Positions 47,211 through 61,794 of a stretch of 64,000 bases of DNA are shown here, piece after piece. The notes under the pieces were generated by a model, which was not told where the DNA came from, did no database searches, and saw only the letters and a list, made by a program, of their open reading frames with translations. The position numbers and the translations under genes are program-made. Numbering within the stretch: the stretch's first letter is position 1; every line of letters begins with the position of its first letter. Origin of the DNA: Escherichia sp. E1V33. GTDB taxonomy: Bacteria; Pseudomonadota; Gammaproteobacteria; Enterobacterales; Enterobacteriaceae. The stretch spans positions 62,001 to 126,000 of the forward strand of contig NZ_RHJI01000001.1 in NCBI RefSeq assembly GCF_004211955.1, given 5' to 3'.

Positions 47211-48551
47211 GTGACTACATTAACGCTTGTTTTAACAGCAGTAGGGTCTGTTTTACTGCTGCTGTTTTTAGTCATGAAAGCGCGTATGCACGCTTTCCTG
47301 GCTTTGATGGTGGTGTCTATGGGGGCTGGCCTTTTTTCCGGTATGCCGCTCGATAAAATCGCAGCGACAATGGAAAAAGGGATGGGAGGCACCCTCGGCT
47401 TCCTGGCGGTGGTTGTCGCCCTGGGAGCCATGTTTGGCAAGATCTTACATGAAACCGGCGCAGTCGATCAGATTGCCGTCAAAATGCTCAAATCCTTCGG
47501 TCACAGCCGCGCGCATTATGCCATTGGCCTTGCAGGGCTGGTTTGTGCGCTGCCGCTGTTCTTTGAAGTGGCGATTGTTCTGCTGATTAGCGTTGCTTTC
47601 TCGATGGCGCGCCACACTGGTACGAACCTGGTGAAACTGGTGATCCCATTATTCGCAGGCGTGGCGGCAGCGGCGGCATTTCTGGTTCCTGGACCAGCGC
47701 CGATGCTGCTGGCATCGCAGATGAATGCCGACTTTGGCTGGATGATCCTGATTGGCCTGTGTGCTGCAATTCCAGGAATGATTATTGCCGGGCCGCTGTG
47801 GGGCAACTTCATCAGCCGTTACGTTGAGCTGCACATTCCTGACGACATCAGTGAACCGCATCTCGGTGAAGGCAAAATGCCATCCTTCGGATTCAGCCTG
47901 TCGCTGATCCTGCTGCCGCTGGTACTGGTAGGTCTTAAAACCATTGCCGCGCGTTTTGTACCGGAAGGATCAACTGCTTACGAATGGTTTGAGTTTATTG
48001 GTCATCCATTTACCGCGATTCTGGTTGCTTGTCTGGTAGCAATTTATGGCCTGGCAATGCGTCAGGGTATGCCAAAAGACAAGGTCATGGAGATTTGCGG
48101 TCATGCGCTGCAACCAGCAGGGATCATTCTGCTGGTGATTGGTGCAGGCGGCGTGTTCAAACAGGTGCTGGTTGACTCTGGCGTAGGTCCGGCGCTGGGC
48201 GAAGCGTTAACCGGCATGGGCCTGCCGATTGCTATCACCTGCTTCGTGCTGGCAGCGGCTGTGCGCATCATTCAGGGTTCTGCCACCGTTGCCTGTTTAA
48301 CGGCGGTGGGGCTGGTGATGCCGGTCATTGAACAACTGAATTACTCCGGTGCGCAAATGGCGGCACTGTCGATTTGTATCGCCGGTGGTTCGATTGTTGT
48401 CAGCCACGTTAACGACGCAGGCTTCTGGTTGTTCGGTAAATTTACAGGTGCGACCGAAGCCGAAACGCTGAAAACCTGGACCATGATGGAAACCATCCTC
48501 GGCACTGTCGGTGCTATCGTCGGGATGATTGCGTTCCAGTTGTTGAGTTAA
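47211..48551 (+). CDS. gntU: Low-affinity gluconate transporter GntU
   Basis: 446 residues starting at GTG 47211. GntP family, about 12-14 helices. The operon with gntK is co-repressed by GntR and subject to catabolite repression. The ORF is intact. A clear terminator follows. Confidence 0.95.
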   Translation: MTTLTLVLTAVGSVLLLLFLVMKARMHAFLALMVVSMGAGLFSGMPLDKIAATMEKGMGGTLGFLAVVVALGAMFGKILHETGAVDQIAVKMLKSFGHSRAHYAIGLAGLVCALPLFFEVAIVLLISVAFSMARHTGTNLVKLVIPLFAGVAAAAAFLVPGPAPMLLASQMNADFGWMILIGLCAAIPGMIIAGPLWGNFISRYVELHIPDDISEPHLGEGKMPSFGFSLSLILLPLVLVGLKTIAARFVPEGSTAYEWFEFIGHPFTAILVACLVAIYGLAMRQGMPKDKVMEICGHALQPAGIILLVIGAGGVFKQVLVDSGVGPALGEALTGMGLPIAITCFVLAAAVRIIQGSATVACLTAVGLVMPVIEQLNYSGAQMAALSICIAGGSIVVSHVNDAGFWLFGKFTGATEAETLKTWTMMETILGTVGAIVGMIAFQLLS

Positions 48552-48560
48552 TTCTGTTTG

Positions 48561-48586
48561 CCCGGTAGGTCTTACGCTACCGGGCT
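48561..48586. terminator. Stem-loop between convergent gntU and yhgN
   Basis: GCCCGGTAG and CTACCGGGC around an eight-base loop, nine bases after the gntU stop and 22 bases from the yhgN stop, so it may serve both genes. Confidence 0.85.
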
Positions 48587-48607
48587 CCTTCCTGGTAATG
48601 CCTCTCG

Positions 48608-49201
48608 TTACCCCTTCATCCACATCCGAATGCCGTCGAGGAACATCTGGGTTGCCATCATCACCAGAATCAATCCCATCAGACGTTCCAGTGCGTTCAC
48701 ACCTTTCTCGCCCAGCAGACGTAAAAATAGCGACGACTGTAACAGGATGACAAATGTACCGCCCCAGGCCAGCAGCAGCGCAATCACCAGATGCCCCATC
48801 TGATTCGGGTACTGGTGGGACAGCAGCATTAAGGTGGCGAGGATAGTCGGTCCTGCTACCAATGGGATTGCCAGCGGAACAATAAACGGCTCCTCACCTG
48901 CCGGAAGCCCGCTGCTATTTCCTGAAGCGCTGGGGAAAATCATCTTAATGGCGATCAGAAACAGAATGATGCCGCCAGAAATGGAGACGGTTTCCGCACG
49001 CAGGCTAAGAAAAGCCAGAATTTTCTCGCCCGCAAACAGGAACACCAGCATCACCAGGAGAGCAATAAGCAACTCTCGCACCATGATTGCCCGACGTCGC
49101 TTGGGTTCTGTATGTTTCAGTACGGACATAAAAATAGGTAGGTTTCCGAGCGGATCCATAATCAGGATCAATAAAACTGCTGCAGAAATGATTTCATTCA
49201 T
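48608..49201 (-). CDS. yhgN: MarC-family membrane protein YhgN
   Basis: 197 residues, six helices, MarC/UPF0056 family (starts MNEIISAAVLLILIMDPLGNLP). Function not established. Divergent from asd with about 190 bases between. Confidence 0.94.
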   Translation of the reverse strand: MNEIISAAVLLILIMDPLGNLPIFMSVLKHTEPKRRRAIMVRELLIALLVMLVFLFAGEKILAFLSLRAETVSISGGIILFLIAIKMIFPSASGNSSGLPAGEEPFIVPLAIPLVAGPTILATLMLLSHQYPNQMGHLVIALLLAWGGTFVILLQSSLFLRLLGEKGVNALERLMGLILVMMATQMFLDGIRMWMKG

Positions 49202-49392
49202 AACTCAAGTTCCCTGATAATTGCCGTGGACTTTCTGCGTGCTACGAAAGCAGGATAAGTCGCATTACTGATGGCTTCGCTATCATTGATTAATTTCACT
49301 TGCGACTTTGGCTGCTTTTTGTATGGTGAAAGATGTGCCATGAGGACACCGGCACATATATACAGCACACATCTTTGCAGGAAAAAACGCTT

Positions 49393-50496
49393 ATGAAAAA
49401 TGTTGGTTTTATCGGCTGGCGCGGTATGGTCGGCTCCGTTCTCATGCAACGCATGGTTGAAGAGCGCGACTTCGACGCCATTCGCCCTGTCTTCTTTTCG
49501 ACTTCCCAGTCTGGTCAGGCTGCACCTTCCTTTGGCAGTGCTTCTGGCACACTTCAGGATGCCTTTGATCTGGAGGCGCTGAAGGCCCTCGATATCATCG
49601 TAACCTGTCAGGGCGGCGATTATACCAACGAAATCTATCCAAAGCTCCGTGAGAGCGGATGGCAAGGTTACTGGATTGACGCAGCATCGTCTCTGCGCAT
49701 GAAAGATGACGCCATCATCATTCTTGACCCAGTCAATCAGGACGTCATTACTGACGGATTAAATAAAGGCATCAGGACTTTTGTTGGCGGTAACTGTACC
49801 GTAAGTCTGATGTTGATGTCGTTGGGCGGTTTATTCGCCAATGATCTTGTTGATTGGGTTTCCGTTGCAACCTACCAGGCGGCTTCCGGCGGTGGTGCGC
49901 GACATATGCGTGAGTTGTTAACCCAGATGGGCCAACTGTATGGCCATGTGGCGGATGAACTTGCGACACCGTCCTCTGCTATTCTCGATATTGAACGCAA
50001 AGTCACGACCTTAACCCGCAGCGGCGAGTTGTCAGTGGATAACTTTGGCGTGCCGCTGGCGGGCAGCCTGATTCCGTGGATCGACAAGCAGCTTGATAAC
50101 GGTCAGAGCCGCGAAGAATGGAAAGGGCAGGCGGAAACCAACAAGATTCTCAACACATCTTCCGTTATTCCGGTAGATGGTTTGTGTGTGCGTGTCGGGG
50201 CGTTGCGCTGCCACAGCCAGGCATTCACCATCAAATTGAAAAAAGATGTGTCTATTCCGACCGTGGAAGAACTGTTGGCGGCCCATAACCCGTGGGCAAA
50301 AGTGGTTCCAAACGATCGCGAAATCACTATGCGTGAGCTAACCCCAGCTGCCGTCACCGGTACGCTGACCACGCCGGTAGGCCGTCTGCGTAAGCTGAAT
50401 ATGGGACCTGAGTTCCTGTCAGCTTTTACTGTGGGCGACCAGCTGCTGTGGGGGGCCGCGGAGCCGCTACGCCGGATGCTTCGTCAACTGGCGTAA
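49393..50496 (+). CDS. asd: Aspartate-semialdehyde dehydrogenase
   Basis: 367 residues from the ATG at 49393; an upstream extension is not the known start. NADP motif GWRGMVGS at the N-terminus; the active cysteine is in [11 protein letters not shown] (Cys135). It converts aspartyl phosphate to aspartate semialdehyde for lysine, diaminopimelate, threonine and methionine. Transcribed alone, upstream of glgB. Confidence 0.97.
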   Translation: MKNVGFIGWRGMVGSVLMQRMVEERDFDAIRPVFFSTSQSGQAAPSFGSASGTLQDAFDLEALKALDIIVTCQGGDYTNEIYPKLRESGWQGYWIDAASSLRMKDDAIIILDPVNQDVITDGLNKGIRTFVGGNCTVSLMLMSLGGLFANDLVDWVSVATYQAASGGGARHMRELLTQMGQLYGHVADELATPSSAILDIERKVTTLTRSGELSVDNFGVPLAGSLIPWIDKQLDNGQSREEWKGQAETNKILNTSSVIPVDGLCVRVGALRCHSQAFTIKLKKDVSIPTVEELLAAHNPWAKVVPNDREITMRELTPAAVTGTLTTPVGRLRKLNMGPEFLSAFTVGDQLLWGAAEPLRRMLRQLA

Positions 50497-50514
50497 TGTT
50501 TATTCATTAAATTT

Positions 50515-50536
50515 GGGGCGTAATGCTGCCCCTTTT
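50515..50536 (+). terminator. Candidate asd terminator
   Basis: GGGGC (50515-50519) and GCCCC (50528-50532) followed by TTTT, 18 bases after asd. The five-base stem is short, so termination may be partial; transcription from asd into glgB has been considered for E. coli. Confidence 0.6.
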
Positions 50537-50767
50537 AGTGCGTAGTACAGGAGTAAGCGCAGATGTTTCATGATTTACCGGGAGTTAAATAGAGCATTGG
50601 CTATTCTTTAAGGGTGGCGGGATACATACGTATTCAATGCCTTACCTGAAGTGAGGACGGCGTAGAGAGGATGCACAGAGTGCTGCGCCGTTCAGGTCAA
50701 AAAAATGTCACAACCAGATGTCAAAAATTAGTTGGATGGGGTGACACAATAAAACAGGAAGACAAGC

Positions 50768-52954
50768 ATGTCCGATCGTATCGATAGAGACGTGATTAAC
50801 GCGCTAATTGCAGGTCATTTTGCGGATCCTTTTTCCGTACTTGGAATGCATAAAACCACAGCGGGACTGGAAGTCCGTGCCCTTTTACCTGACGCCACTG
50901 ATGTGTGGGTAATTGAACCAAAAACTGGACGCAAAGTCGCTAAACTGGAGTGTCTCGACTCTCGTGGATTCTTCAGCGGCGTCATTCCGCGGCGTAAGAA
51001 TTTTTTCCGCTATCAGTTGGCGGTTGTCTGGCATGGCCAGCAGAATCTGATTGATGATCCTTACCGTTTTGGCCCTTTAATCCAGGAAATGGACGCCTGG
51101 CTGTTATCTGAAGGTACCCACCTGCGCCCATACGAAACCTTAGGCGCGCACGCGGATACTATGGATGGCGTTACCGGCACGCGTTTTTCTGTCTGGGCGC
51201 CAAATGCCCGCCGTGTCTCGGTTGTTGGGCAATTCAACTACTGGGATGGTCGTCGTCACCCAATGCGCCTGCGTAAAGAGAGCGGCATTTGGGAACTGTT
51301 TATCCCTGGCGCGCATAACGGTCAGCTCTATAAATACGAAATGATTGATGCCAATGGCAATCTGCGTTTGAAGTCTGATCCTTATGCCTTCGAAGCACAG
51401 ATGCGCCCGGAAACCGCTTCCCTTATTTGCGGACTGCCTGAAAAGGTCGTGCAGACCGAAGAGCGCAAAAAAGCGAATCAGTTTGATGCGCCAATTTCTA
51501 TCTATGAAGTTCACCTGGGGTCATGGCGTCGTCATACCGACAACAACTTCTGGTTAAGCTATCGCGAGTTGGCCGATCAACTGGTGCCTTATGCGAAATG
51601 GATGGGCTTTACCCATCTCGAACTGCTGCCAATTAACGAGCATCCATTCGATGGCAGTTGGGGCTATCAGCCGACTGGTTTATATGCGCCAACTCGCCGT
51701 TTTGGCACCCGCGATGATTTCCGCTATTTCATTGATGCCGCCCACGCAGCAGGTTTGAACGTGATTCTCGACTGGGTGCCGGGTCACTTCCCGACAGATG
51801 ACTTTGCACTTGCCGAATTTGACGGCACAAATCTGTATGAACACAGCGATCCGCGTGAAGGCTACCATCAGGACTGGAATACCCTGATCTACAACTATGG
51901 TCGTCGCGAAGTCAGCAATTTCCTTGTTGGTAACGCGCTGTATTGGATCGAGCGTTTTGGTATCGATGCGCTGCGCGTCGATGCTGTAGCTTCGATGATT
52001 TATCGTGATTACAGCCGTAAAGAGGGCGAGTGGATCCCGAACGAGTATGGTGGACGCGAGAATCTCGAAGCGATTGAATTCCTTCGCAATACCAACCGTA
52101 TTATCGGTGAACAAGTACCTGGCGCGGTGACGATGGCGGAAGAGTCTACCGACTTTCCTGGCGTTTCTCGCCCGCAAGATATGGGCGGTCTGGGTTTCTG
52201 GTATAAGTGGAACCTGGGATGGATGCACGACACCCTCGACTACATGAAGCTCGACCCGGTTTATCGTCAATATCATCACGATAAACTGACGTTCGGCATG
52301 CTCTACAACTACACTGAAAACTTCGTCCTTCCGTTATCACACGATGAAGTGGTGCACGGCAAAAAATCGATTCTCGACAGAATGCCAGGCGATGCATGGC
52401 AGAAATTTGCCAATCTGCGTGCCTACTATGGCTGGATGTGGGCGTTCCCGGGCAAGAAACTGTTGTTCATGGGTAACGAATTTGCCCAAGGGCGTGAGTG
52501 GAACCACGATGCTAGCCTCGACTGGCATCTGCTGGAAGGTGGCGACAACTGGCATCACGGTGTCCAGCGATTGGTGCGCGATCTGAACCATACTTATCGT
52601 CACCACAAAGCACTGCACGAGCTGGATTTTGACGCGTACGGCTTTGAATGGCTGGTGGTGGATGACCATGAACGCTCGGTGCTGATTTTTGTACGTCGCG
52701 ATAAAGAGGGTAACGAAATTATCGTTGCCAGCAACTTTACGCCGGTGCCGCGCCATGATTATCGCTTCGGCATTAATCAGCCAGGTAAATGGCGTGAGAT
52801 TCTCAACACCGATTCCATGCACTACCACGGCAGCAATGCTGGCAATGGCGGTGCGGTACATAGCGATGAGATCGCCAGCCACGGTCGTCAGCATTCATTG
52901 AGCCTTACTCTACCACCGCTGGCCACTATCTGGCTGGTGCGGGAGGGAGAATGA
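50768..52954 (+). CDS. glgB: 1,4-alpha-glucan branching enzyme
   Basis: 728 residues. N-terminal beta-sandwich domains, then the GH13 barrel with [10 protein letters not shown] (nucleophile near Asp405) and [10 protein letters not shown] (acid near Glu458). Introduces alpha-1,6 branches in glycogen. First gene of glgBXCAP; the 271 bases before it hold the promoter but no operator I can name. Overlaps glgX by four bases. Confidence 0.97.
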   Translation: MSDRIDRDVINALIAGHFADPFSVLGMHKTTAGLEVRALLPDATDVWVIEPKTGRKVAKLECLDSRGFFSGVIPRRKNFFRYQLAVVWHGQQNLIDDPYRFGPLIQEMDAWLLSEGTHLRPYETLGAHADTMDGVTGTRFSVWAPNARRVSVVGQFNYWDGRRHPMRLRKESGIWELFIPGAHNGQLYKYEMIDANGNLRLKSDPYAFEAQMRPETASLICGLPEKVVQTEERKKANQFDAPISIYEVHLGSWRRHTDNNFWLSYRELADQLVPYAKWMGFTHLELLPINEHPFDGSWGYQPTGLYAPTRRFGTRDDFRYFIDAAHAAGLNVILDWVPGHFPTDDFALAEFDGTNLYEHSDPREGYHQDWNTLIYNYGRREVSNFLVGNALYWIERFGIDALRVDAVASMIYRDYSRKEGEWIPNEYGGRENLEAIEFLRNTNRIIGEQVPGAVTMAEESTDFPGVSRPQDMGGLGFWYKWNLGWMHDTLDYMKLDPVYRQYHHDKLTFGMLYNYTENFVLPLSHDEVVHGKKSILDRMPGDAWQKFANLRAYYGWMWAFPGKKLLFMGNEFAQGREWNHDASLDWHLLEGGDNWHHGVQRLVRDLNHTYRHHKALHELDFDAYGFEWLVVDDHERSVLIFVRRDKEGNEIIVASNFTPVPRHDYRFGINQPGKWREILNTDSMHYHGSNAGNGGAVHSDEIASHGRQHSLSLTLPPLATIWLVREGE

Positions 52955-54924
52955 CACAACTCGCCATTGGCAAACCTGCTCCCCTTGGCGCGCACTATGA
53001 TGGCCAGGGCGTCAACTTCACTCTCTTTTCCGCTCATGCCGAGCGGGTAGAGCTGTGTGTGTTTGACGCTCAGGGCATAGAACACCGGTATGACTTGCCA
53101 GGACGCAGCGGCGATGTCTGGCACGGTTACTTGCCGGATGCACGCCCGGGTTTGCACTATGGGTATCGCGTACATGGCCCCTGGCAACCTGCTGTGGGAC
53201 ATCGCTTTAACCCGGCGAAGTTGTTGATTGATCCCTGCGCGCGGCAAATTGAAGGTGAGTTTAAAGATAACCCGCTGCTGCATGCAGGCCATAATGAACC
53301 TGATTATCGTGACAACGCCGCCATTGCACCGAAATGCGTCGTGGTGGTCGATCACTATGATTGGGAGGATGATGCCCCGCCGCGCACGCCGTGGGGCAGC
53401 ACTATCATTTATGAAGCCCATGTCAAAGGCTTAACCTACCTGCATCCGGAGATCCCGGTTGAGATACGCGGCACCTATAAAGCGCTCGGCCATCCGGTGA
53501 TGATCAACTATTTAAAACAGTTGGGCATTACCGCGCTGGAACTGTTGCCGGTGGCGCAGTTTGCCAGTGAACCGCGCCTGCAACGTATGGGGCTAAGTAA
53601 CTACTGGGGCTACAATCCGGTGGCGCTGTTTGCGCTGCATCCGGCATATGCCAGCTCGCCCGAAACGGCGTTGGACGAGTTCCGCGACGCAGTGAAAGCC
53701 CTGCACAAGGCGGGTATTGAAGTCATTCTCGACATCGTACTCAACCACAGTGCGGAACTGGACCTGGACGGCCCGGTATTCTCACTGCGCGGGATCGACA
53801 ACCGTAGCTATTATTGGATAAGAGACGACGGCGATTATCACAACTGGACTGGCTGTGGTAATACGCTCAATTTAAGCCATCCGGCGGTAGTGGAGTACGC
53901 CAGCGCCTGTCTACGTTACTGGGTGGAAACCTGCCACGTTGATGGTTTCCGCTTCGATCTCGCAGCAGTTATGGGGCGAACACCTGAGTTTCGTCAGGAT
54001 GCGCCGCTGTTTACGGCTATCCAGAATTGCCCAGTGCTTTCGCAAGTGAAGTTAATTGCCGAACCGTGGGATATCGCGCCCGGCGGCTATCAGGTGGGCA
54101 ATTTCCCACCGCTGTTTGCCGAGTGGAATGACCATTTCCGCGACGCCGCACGCCGTTTCTGGCTGCACTATAACCTGTCGCTGGGTGAGTTTGCCGGGCG
54201 TTTTGCCGCCTCCAGCGATGTTTTTAAACGTAATGGCCGTCTGCCGAGCGCTGCGATTAATCTCGTCACTGCGCATGACGGTTTTACGCTTCGCGACTGC
54301 GTTTGTTTCAACCATAAACACAATGAAGCAAATGGAGAAGAAAATCGCGACGGGACCAACAACAATTACAGTAACAATCATGGTAAAGAAGGGTTAGGCG
54401 GTACTCTTGATTTGATTGAACGGCGGCGCGACAGCATTCACGCCCTGTTAACGACGTTGTTGCTCTCCCAGGGTACGCCGATGTTACTGGCAGGTGATGA
54501 ACATGGTCACAGCCAGCATGGCAATAACAATGCCTACTGCCAGGATAACCAACTAACGTGGTTGGACTGGTCGCAGGCAAACAGTGGGTTAACGGCGTTT
54601 ACCGCCGCGTTAATCCATCTGCGCAAGCGCATTCCTGCTTTGGTAGAGGATCGCTGGTGGGAAGAAGGCGATGGCAATGTCCGTTGGCTGAATCGATATG
54701 CTCAACCTTTAAGCTCGGATGAGTGGCAATACGGGCCAAAGCAGCTGCAAATTTTGCTTTCGGATCGTTTTTTGATCGCAATAAACGCCACGCTTGAGGT
54801 AACAGAGATTGTTTTACCTGCTGGGGAGTGGCACGCCATTCCCCCATTCGCTGGAGAGGATAACCCAGTGATTACGGCTGTCTGGCCGGGACCTGCACAC
54901 GGATTGTGTGTGTTCCAGAGATGA
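52951..54924 (+). CDS. glgX: Glycogen debranching enzyme GlgX
   Basis: 657 residues, GH13 isoamylase type. N-terminal carbohydrate-binding domain ([20 protein letters not shown]) and catalytic barrel with [12 protein letters not shown] and LIAEPWD. Cuts the short limit-dextrin branches left by GlgP. Separated from glgC by 17 bases. Confidence 0.97.
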   Translation: MTQLAIGKPAPLGAHYDGQGVNFTLFSAHAERVELCVFDAQGIEHRYDLPGRSGDVWHGYLPDARPGLHYGYRVHGPWQPAVGHRFNPAKLLIDPCARQIEGEFKDNPLLHAGHNEPDYRDNAAIAPKCVVVVDHYDWEDDAPPRTPWGSTIIYEAHVKGLTYLHPEIPVEIRGTYKALGHPVMINYLKQLGITALELLPVAQFASEPRLQRMGLSNYWGYNPVALFALHPAYASSPETALDEFRDAVKALHKAGIEVILDIVLNHSAELDLDGPVFSLRGIDNRSYYWIRDDGDYHNWTGCGNTLNLSHPAVVEYASACLRYWVETCHVDGFRFDLAAVMGRTPEFRQDAPLFTAIQNCPVLSQVKLIAEPWDIAPGGYQVGNFPPLFAEWNDHFRDAARRFWLHYNLSLGEFAGRFAASSDVFKRNGRLPSAAINLVTAHDGFTLRDCVCFNHKHNEANGEENRDGTNNNYSNNHGKEGLGGTLDLIERRRDSIHALLTTLLLSQGTPMLLAGDEHGHSQHGNNNAYCQDNQLTWLDWSQANSGLTAFTAALIHLRKRIPALVEDRWWEEGDGNVRWLNRYAQPLSSDEWQYGPKQLQILLSDRFLIAINATLEVTEIVLPAGEWHAIPPFAGEDNPVITAVWPGPAHGLCVFQR

Positions 54925-54941
54925 TAAAAAAGGAGTTAGTC

Positions 54942-56237
54942 ATGGTTAGTTTAGAGAAGAACGATCACTTAATGTTGGCGCGCCAGCTGCCATTGAAATC
55001 TGTTGCCCTGATACTGGCGGGAGGACGTGGTACCCGCCTGAAGGATTTAACCAATAAGAGAGCAAAGCCTGCCGTACACTTCGGCGGTAAGTTCCGCATC
55101 ATCGACTTTGCGCTGTCCAACTGCATCAACTCTGGGATCCGTCGTATGGGCGTGATCACCCAGTACCAGTCTCACACCCTGGTGCAGCATATTCAGCGCG
55201 GCTGGTCGTTCTTCAATGAAGAAATGAACGAGTTTGTCGACCTGTTGCCCGCGCAGCAGAGAATGAAAGGGGAAAACTGGTATCGCGGTACCGCAGATGC
55301 GGTCACGCAAAACCTCGATATTATCCGCCGCTATAAAGCGGAGTATGTGGTGATCCTGGCAGGTGACCACATCTACAAGCAAGACTATTCGCGAATGCTT
55401 ATCGACCACGTCGAAAAAGGTGCTCGTTGTACCGTTGCTTGTATGCCAGTACCGATTGAAGAAGCCTCTGCATTTGGCGTTATGGCAGTCGATGAAAACG
55501 ATAAAATTATCGAATTTGTTGAAAAACCGGCTAACCCGCCTTCAATGCCAAACGATCCGAGCAAATCTCTGGCGAGTATGGGTATCTACGTCTTTGACGC
55601 CAACTATCTGTATGAATTGCTGGAAGAAGACGATCGCGATGAAAATTCCAGCCACGACTTTGGTAAAGATTTGATTCCAAAAATCACCGAAGCAGGCCTG
55701 GCTTATGCGCATCCATTCCCTCTCTCTTGCGTACAGTCTGACCCAGACGCCGAGCCGTACTGGCGCGACGTGGGTACGCTGGAAGCTTACTGGAAAGCGA
55801 ACCTTGATCTGGCCTCTGTGGTGCCGGAACTGGATATGTACGATCGCAACTGGCCAATTCGCACCTACAATGAATCATTACCACCAGCGAAATTTGTTCA
55901 GGATCGCTCCGGTAGCCATGGGATGACCCTTAACTCACTGGTTTCCGGCGGTTGTGTAATCTCTGGTTCAGTGGTGGTGCAGTCCGTTCTGTTCTCGCGC
56001 GTTCGTGTTAATTCATTCTGCAACATTGATTCCGCCGTATTGTTACCGGAAGTATGGGTAGGTCGCTCGTGCCGTCTGCGCCGCTGTGTCATTGACCGCG
56101 CTTGTGTCATTCCGGAAGGCATGGTGATTGGTGAGGACGCAGAGGAAGATGCACGTCGTTTCTATCGTTCAGAAGAAGGCATCGTGCTGGTTACGCGCGA
56201 AATGCTACGGAAGTTAGGGTATAAACAGGAGCGATAA
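54942..56237 (+). CDS. glgC: Glucose-1-phosphate adenylyltransferase
   Basis: 431 residues from the ATG at 54942, preceded by AAGGAG. Nucleotide-binding [15 protein letters not shown]; the C-terminus is the left-handed beta-helix. Makes ADP-glucose, the committed step of glycogen synthesis; activated by fructose-1,6-bisphosphate and inhibited by AMP in E. coli. CsrA binds the glgC leader in E. coli; an AAGGAG ribosome site overlapping a GGA is present. Its TAA overlaps the glgA ATG. Confidence 0.97.
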   Translation: MVSLEKNDHLMLARQLPLKSVALILAGGRGTRLKDLTNKRAKPAVHFGGKFRIIDFALSNCINSGIRRMGVITQYQSHTLVQHIQRGWSFFNEEMNEFVDLLPAQQRMKGENWYRGTADAVTQNLDIIRRYKAEYVVILAGDHIYKQDYSRMLIDHVEKGARCTVACMPVPIEEASAFGVMAVDENDKIIEFVEKPANPPSMPNDPSKSLASMGIYVFDANYLYELLEEDDRDENSSHDFGKDLIPKITEAGLAYAHPFPLSCVQSDPDAEPYWRDVGTLEAYWKANLDLASVVPELDMYDRNWPIRTYNESLPPAKFVQDRSGSHGMTLNSLVSGGCVISGSVVVQSVLFSRVRVNSFCNIDSAVLLPEVWVGRSCRLRRCVIDRACVIPEGMVIGEDAEEDARRFYRSEEGIVLVTREMLRKLGYKQER

Positions 56238-57670
56238 TGCAGGTTTTACATGTATGTTCAGAGATGTTCCCGCTGCTTAAAACCGGCGGTCTGGCTGATG
56301 TTATTGGGGCATTACCCGCAGCACAAATCGCAGACGGCGTTGACGCTCGCGTACTGTTGCCTGCATTTCCCGATATTCGCCGTGGCGTGACCGATGCGCA
56401 GGTGGTATCTCGTCGTGATACCTTTGCCGGGAATATCACGCTGCTGTTCGGACATTATAACGGGGTTGGTATTTACCTGATTGACGCGCCGCATCTCTAC
56501 GATCGTCCCGGAAGCCCATATCACGATACCAACTTATTTGCCTACACCGACAACGTGTTGCGTTTTGCGCTGTTGGGGTGGGTCGGGGCAGAAATGGCCA
56601 GTGGGCTGGACCCATTCTGGCGCCCTGATGTAGTGCACGCGCACGACTGGCATGCAGGCCTTGCGCCTGCGTATCTGGCGGCACGTGGGCGTCCGGCGAA
56701 GTCAGTGTTTACTGTGCACAATCTGGCCTATCAAGGCATGTTTTATGCACATCACATGAATGACATCCAATTGCCATGGTCATTCTTTAATGTTCACGGG
56801 CTGGAGTTCAACGGGCAAATCTCTTTCCTGAAAGCCGGACTGTATTACGCTGACCATATTACAGCGGTTAGTCCGACCTACGCTCGCGAGATTACTGAAC
56901 CACAGTTTGCCTACGGTATGGAAGGTTTACTTCAGCAGCGTCATCGTGAAGGGCGACTTTCCGGCGTACTGAACGGCGTGGACGAGAAAATCTGGAGTCC
57001 AGAGACGGACTTACTTTTAGCCTCGCGTTACACCCGCGATTCATTGGAGGATAAAGCGGAGAATAAGCGCCAGTTGCAAATTGCAATGGGGCTTAAGGTT
57101 GACGATAAAGTACCGCTTTTTGCAGTGGTGAGCCGTCTGACCAGCCAGAAAGGCCTGGATCTGGTGTTAGAAGCCTTACCGGGCCTTCTGGAACAAGGCG
57201 GACAACTGGCGCTGCTCGGCGCGGGCGATCCGGTATTGCAGGAAGGTTTCCTTGCTGCAGCAGCGGAACACCCCGGTCAGGTTGGTGTACAGATTGGTTA
57301 TCACGAAGCATTTTCGCATCGCATTATGGGCGGCGCGGACGTCATTCTGGTGCCCAGTCGTTTTGAACCGTGCGGTTTAACACAACTTTATGGATTGAAG
57401 TACGGCACGCTGCCTTTGGTGCGGCGTACCGGTGGGCTTGCTGATACAGTCTCTGACAGTTCTCTTGAGAACCTCGCAGATGGCGTCGCCAGCGGGTTTG
57501 TCTTTGAAGATAGTAATGCCTGGTCGCTGTTACGGGCTATTCGACGTGCTTTTGTACTTTGGTCCCGTCCTTCACTTTGGCGGTTTGTGCAACGTCAGGC
57601 TATGGCAATGGATTTTAGCTGGCAGGTCGCGGCGAAGTCGTACCGTGAGCTTTACTATCGCTTGAAATAG
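56237..57670 (+). CDS. glgA: Glycogen synthase
   Basis: 477 residues, GT5. KTGGLADV motif near residue 15 binds ADP-glucose; the C-terminal half holds [18 protein letters not shown] with the catalytic-site glutamate. Elongates alpha-1,4 chains. glgP follows after 18 bases. Confidence 0.97.
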   Translation: MQVLHVCSEMFPLLKTGGLADVIGALPAAQIADGVDARVLLPAFPDIRRGVTDAQVVSRRDTFAGNITLLFGHYNGVGIYLIDAPHLYDRPGSPYHDTNLFAYTDNVLRFALLGWVGAEMASGLDPFWRPDVVHAHDWHAGLAPAYLAARGRPAKSVFTVHNLAYQGMFYAHHMNDIQLPWSFFNVHGLEFNGQISFLKAGLYYADHITAVSPTYAREITEPQFAYGMEGLLQQRHREGRLSGVLNGVDEKIWSPETDLLLASRYTRDSLEDKAENKRQLQIAMGLKVDDKVPLFAVVSRLTSQKGLDLVLEALPGLLEQGGQLALLGAGDPVLQEGFLAAAAEHPGQVGVQIGYHEAFSHRIMGGADVILVPSRFEPCGLTQLYGLKYGTLPLVRRTGGLADTVSDSSLENLADGVASGFVFEDSNAWSLLRAIRRAFVLWSRPSLWRFVQRQAMAMDFSWQVAAKSYRELYYRLK

Positions 57671-60136
<2,466 letters not shown>

Positions 60137-60153
60137 GTTCGCTAAAAAACAGA

Positions 60154-60179
60154 ACGGGGCCAAAAGGTCCCGTTTTTTT
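60154..60179 (+). terminator. glg operon terminator
   Basis: ACGGGGCC, AAAA, GGTCCCGT with one wobble pair, followed by seven T, 17 bases after glgP. Confidence 0.92.
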
Positions 60180-60251
60180 CGCCTTTATTTCGGAAAAGTG
60201 TCCAGAGGGGGCGAGGGTTCTCGGGGAGTATAATTCCGTCATTCAGGAAGA

Positions 60252-61769
60252 ATGGACAGAATGATGCCAAATAGAAAATGGATTTTGACCTCGCTGATAA
60301 TGACTTTTTTCGGCATCCCCATACTGGCGCAATTTTTGGCAGCGGTTGTTGCCATGCTGGGTGTCGGGCTTACCGGTATTATTGAAGTTTGTAATATCCT
60401 TATCACGCCAACAATTTATCTTCTACTCAACGTCTTTATGCTGACGCTGGGGGCGATAATAATATTTTTCTCTGGTCGCGTGTGGGCCGGTGATAGCGCA
60501 CCAGAAAACAGAGAAATAGCCGTCTGGCGGCAATGCTTTTTTCTCTTACCCGCGCTATTAACCCTGGTTGGCTGGATAATCACGCTACATCTGGCAGATT
60601 ATCAATTTCGCCAGATGGGAGCAGGTTGGTTGGCAAACCTTATGCTTCCCTGGCTGGGCGTTTTTTTAGTCTCATTAGTGGGTGGTGAGTACTGGTGGAT
60701 GGTCATTATTCCCGTTGGGGCGCATATCAGTTTTTCGCTGGGATACGCCTGGCCGACCAGATATCCTTTATCCGGCACGTCCGGACTACGTTGCCGTAAC
60801 TTACTCCTGTTTCTACTTCTCTTACTTGGTATTGTCGCCGGGTATCAGGCCCATTTATATAAGCAGCAAAATCCTGGTGTCGGTGTACGCGAAAATATTG
60901 ATATCTGGGCCTGGCGACCCGATAAACTCAATAATCGACTGACGCCGCTGCGTGGCAAACCGCAAATTCAGTTTAGGCAAAACTGGCCGCGAATCGATGG
61001 CGCCACGGCTGCGTACCCAATTTATGCTTCTGCATTTTATGCATTAAGTGTAATACCAGAGGATTTTCACGTTTGGGATTATCTGGAAAACTCTCGTACG
61101 CCAGAAGCATATAACAAAATCGTTAAGGGCGATGCTGATATTATTTTCGTGGCGCAACCTTCCGGTGGGCAAAAAAAACGTGCAAAGGAATCTGGTGTCA
61201 CTTTGCTGTACACCCCCTTTGCCCGTGAAGCATTTGTTTTTATCGTTAATGCTGATAATCCAGTTAATTCCCTGACTGAACAACAAGTGCGAGACATTTT
61301 TAGTGGCGCAATTACCAATTGGCGTACTGTTGGCGGTAACGATCAGGAGATCCAGACCTGGCAGCGCCCGGAAGACTCTGGCAGCCAGACAGTGATGCAA
61401 TCACAGGTCATGAAAAATGTCCGCATGATCTCGCCGCAGGAAACGGAAGTGGCAAGCGTGATGGAGGGAATGATTAAAGTCGTTGCCGAATACCGTAATA
61501 CAAACAACGCAATAGGCTATACCTTCCGCTATTACGCGACGCAAATGAATGCTGATAAAAATATAAAATTGCTAGCGATTAACGGTATTACACCGACGGC
61601 GGAAAACATTCGCAACGGCAAATATGCGTACATCGTCGATGCATTTATGGTGACGAGAGAAAATACAACGTCAGAAACACAAAAACTGGTCGAATGGTTT
61701 TTAACGCCGCAGGGGCAGAGTCTGGTAGAAGATGTGGGATATGTGCCGCTGTATCCAACAATGGAATAA
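60252..61769 (+). CDS. Membrane protein fused to a PstS-like phosphate-binding domain
   Basis: 505 residues from the ATG at 60252; ATGs at 60261 and 60264 are better spaced from AGGAAG and may be used. Residues 1-200 form five to six membrane helices (about 11-40, 44-73, 96-114, 128-145, 148-166, 183-199). Residues about 225-505 form a periplasmic PBP-like fold: DGATAAYPIYAS (249-260) and RPEDSGS (372-378), which matches the phosphate loop R-x-D-x-S-G-T of PstS with Asp to Glu and Thr to Ser changes. So a phosphate or other oxyanion sensor/binder tethered to the membrane. No ABC partner is nearby. Confidence 0.75.
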   Translation: MDRMMPNRKWILTSLIMTFFGIPILAQFLAAVVAMLGVGLTGIIEVCNILITPTIYLLLNVFMLTLGAIIIFFSGRVWAGDSAPENREIAVWRQCFFLLPALLTLVGWIITLHLADYQFRQMGAGWLANLMLPWLGVFLVSLVGGEYWWMVIIPVGAHISFSLGYAWPTRYPLSGTSGLRCRNLLLFLLLLLGIVAGYQAHLYKQQNPGVGVRENIDIWAWRPDKLNNRLTPLRGKPQIQFRQNWPRIDGATAAYPIYASAFYALSVIPEDFHVWDYLENSRTPEAYNKIVKGDADIIFVAQPSGGQKKRAKESGVTLLYTPFAREAFVFIVNADNPVNSLTEQQVRDIFSGAITNWRTVGGNDQEIQTWQRPEDSGSQTVMQSQVMKNVRMISPQETEVASVMEGMIKVVAEYRNTNNAIGYTFRYYATQMNADKNIKLLAINGITPTAENIRNGKYAYIVDAFMVTRENTTSETQKLVEWFLTPQGQSLVEDVGYVPLYPTME

Positions 61770-61794
61770 CGCTCGAGAGAAAGGAATCAGCGAG

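Noticed and set aside
61732-61794. Earlier start of the second PstS-like gene inside the first
   Set aside because: It would put 21 polar residues before the lipoprotein signal; the ATG at 61795 begins a perfect signal with lipobox.
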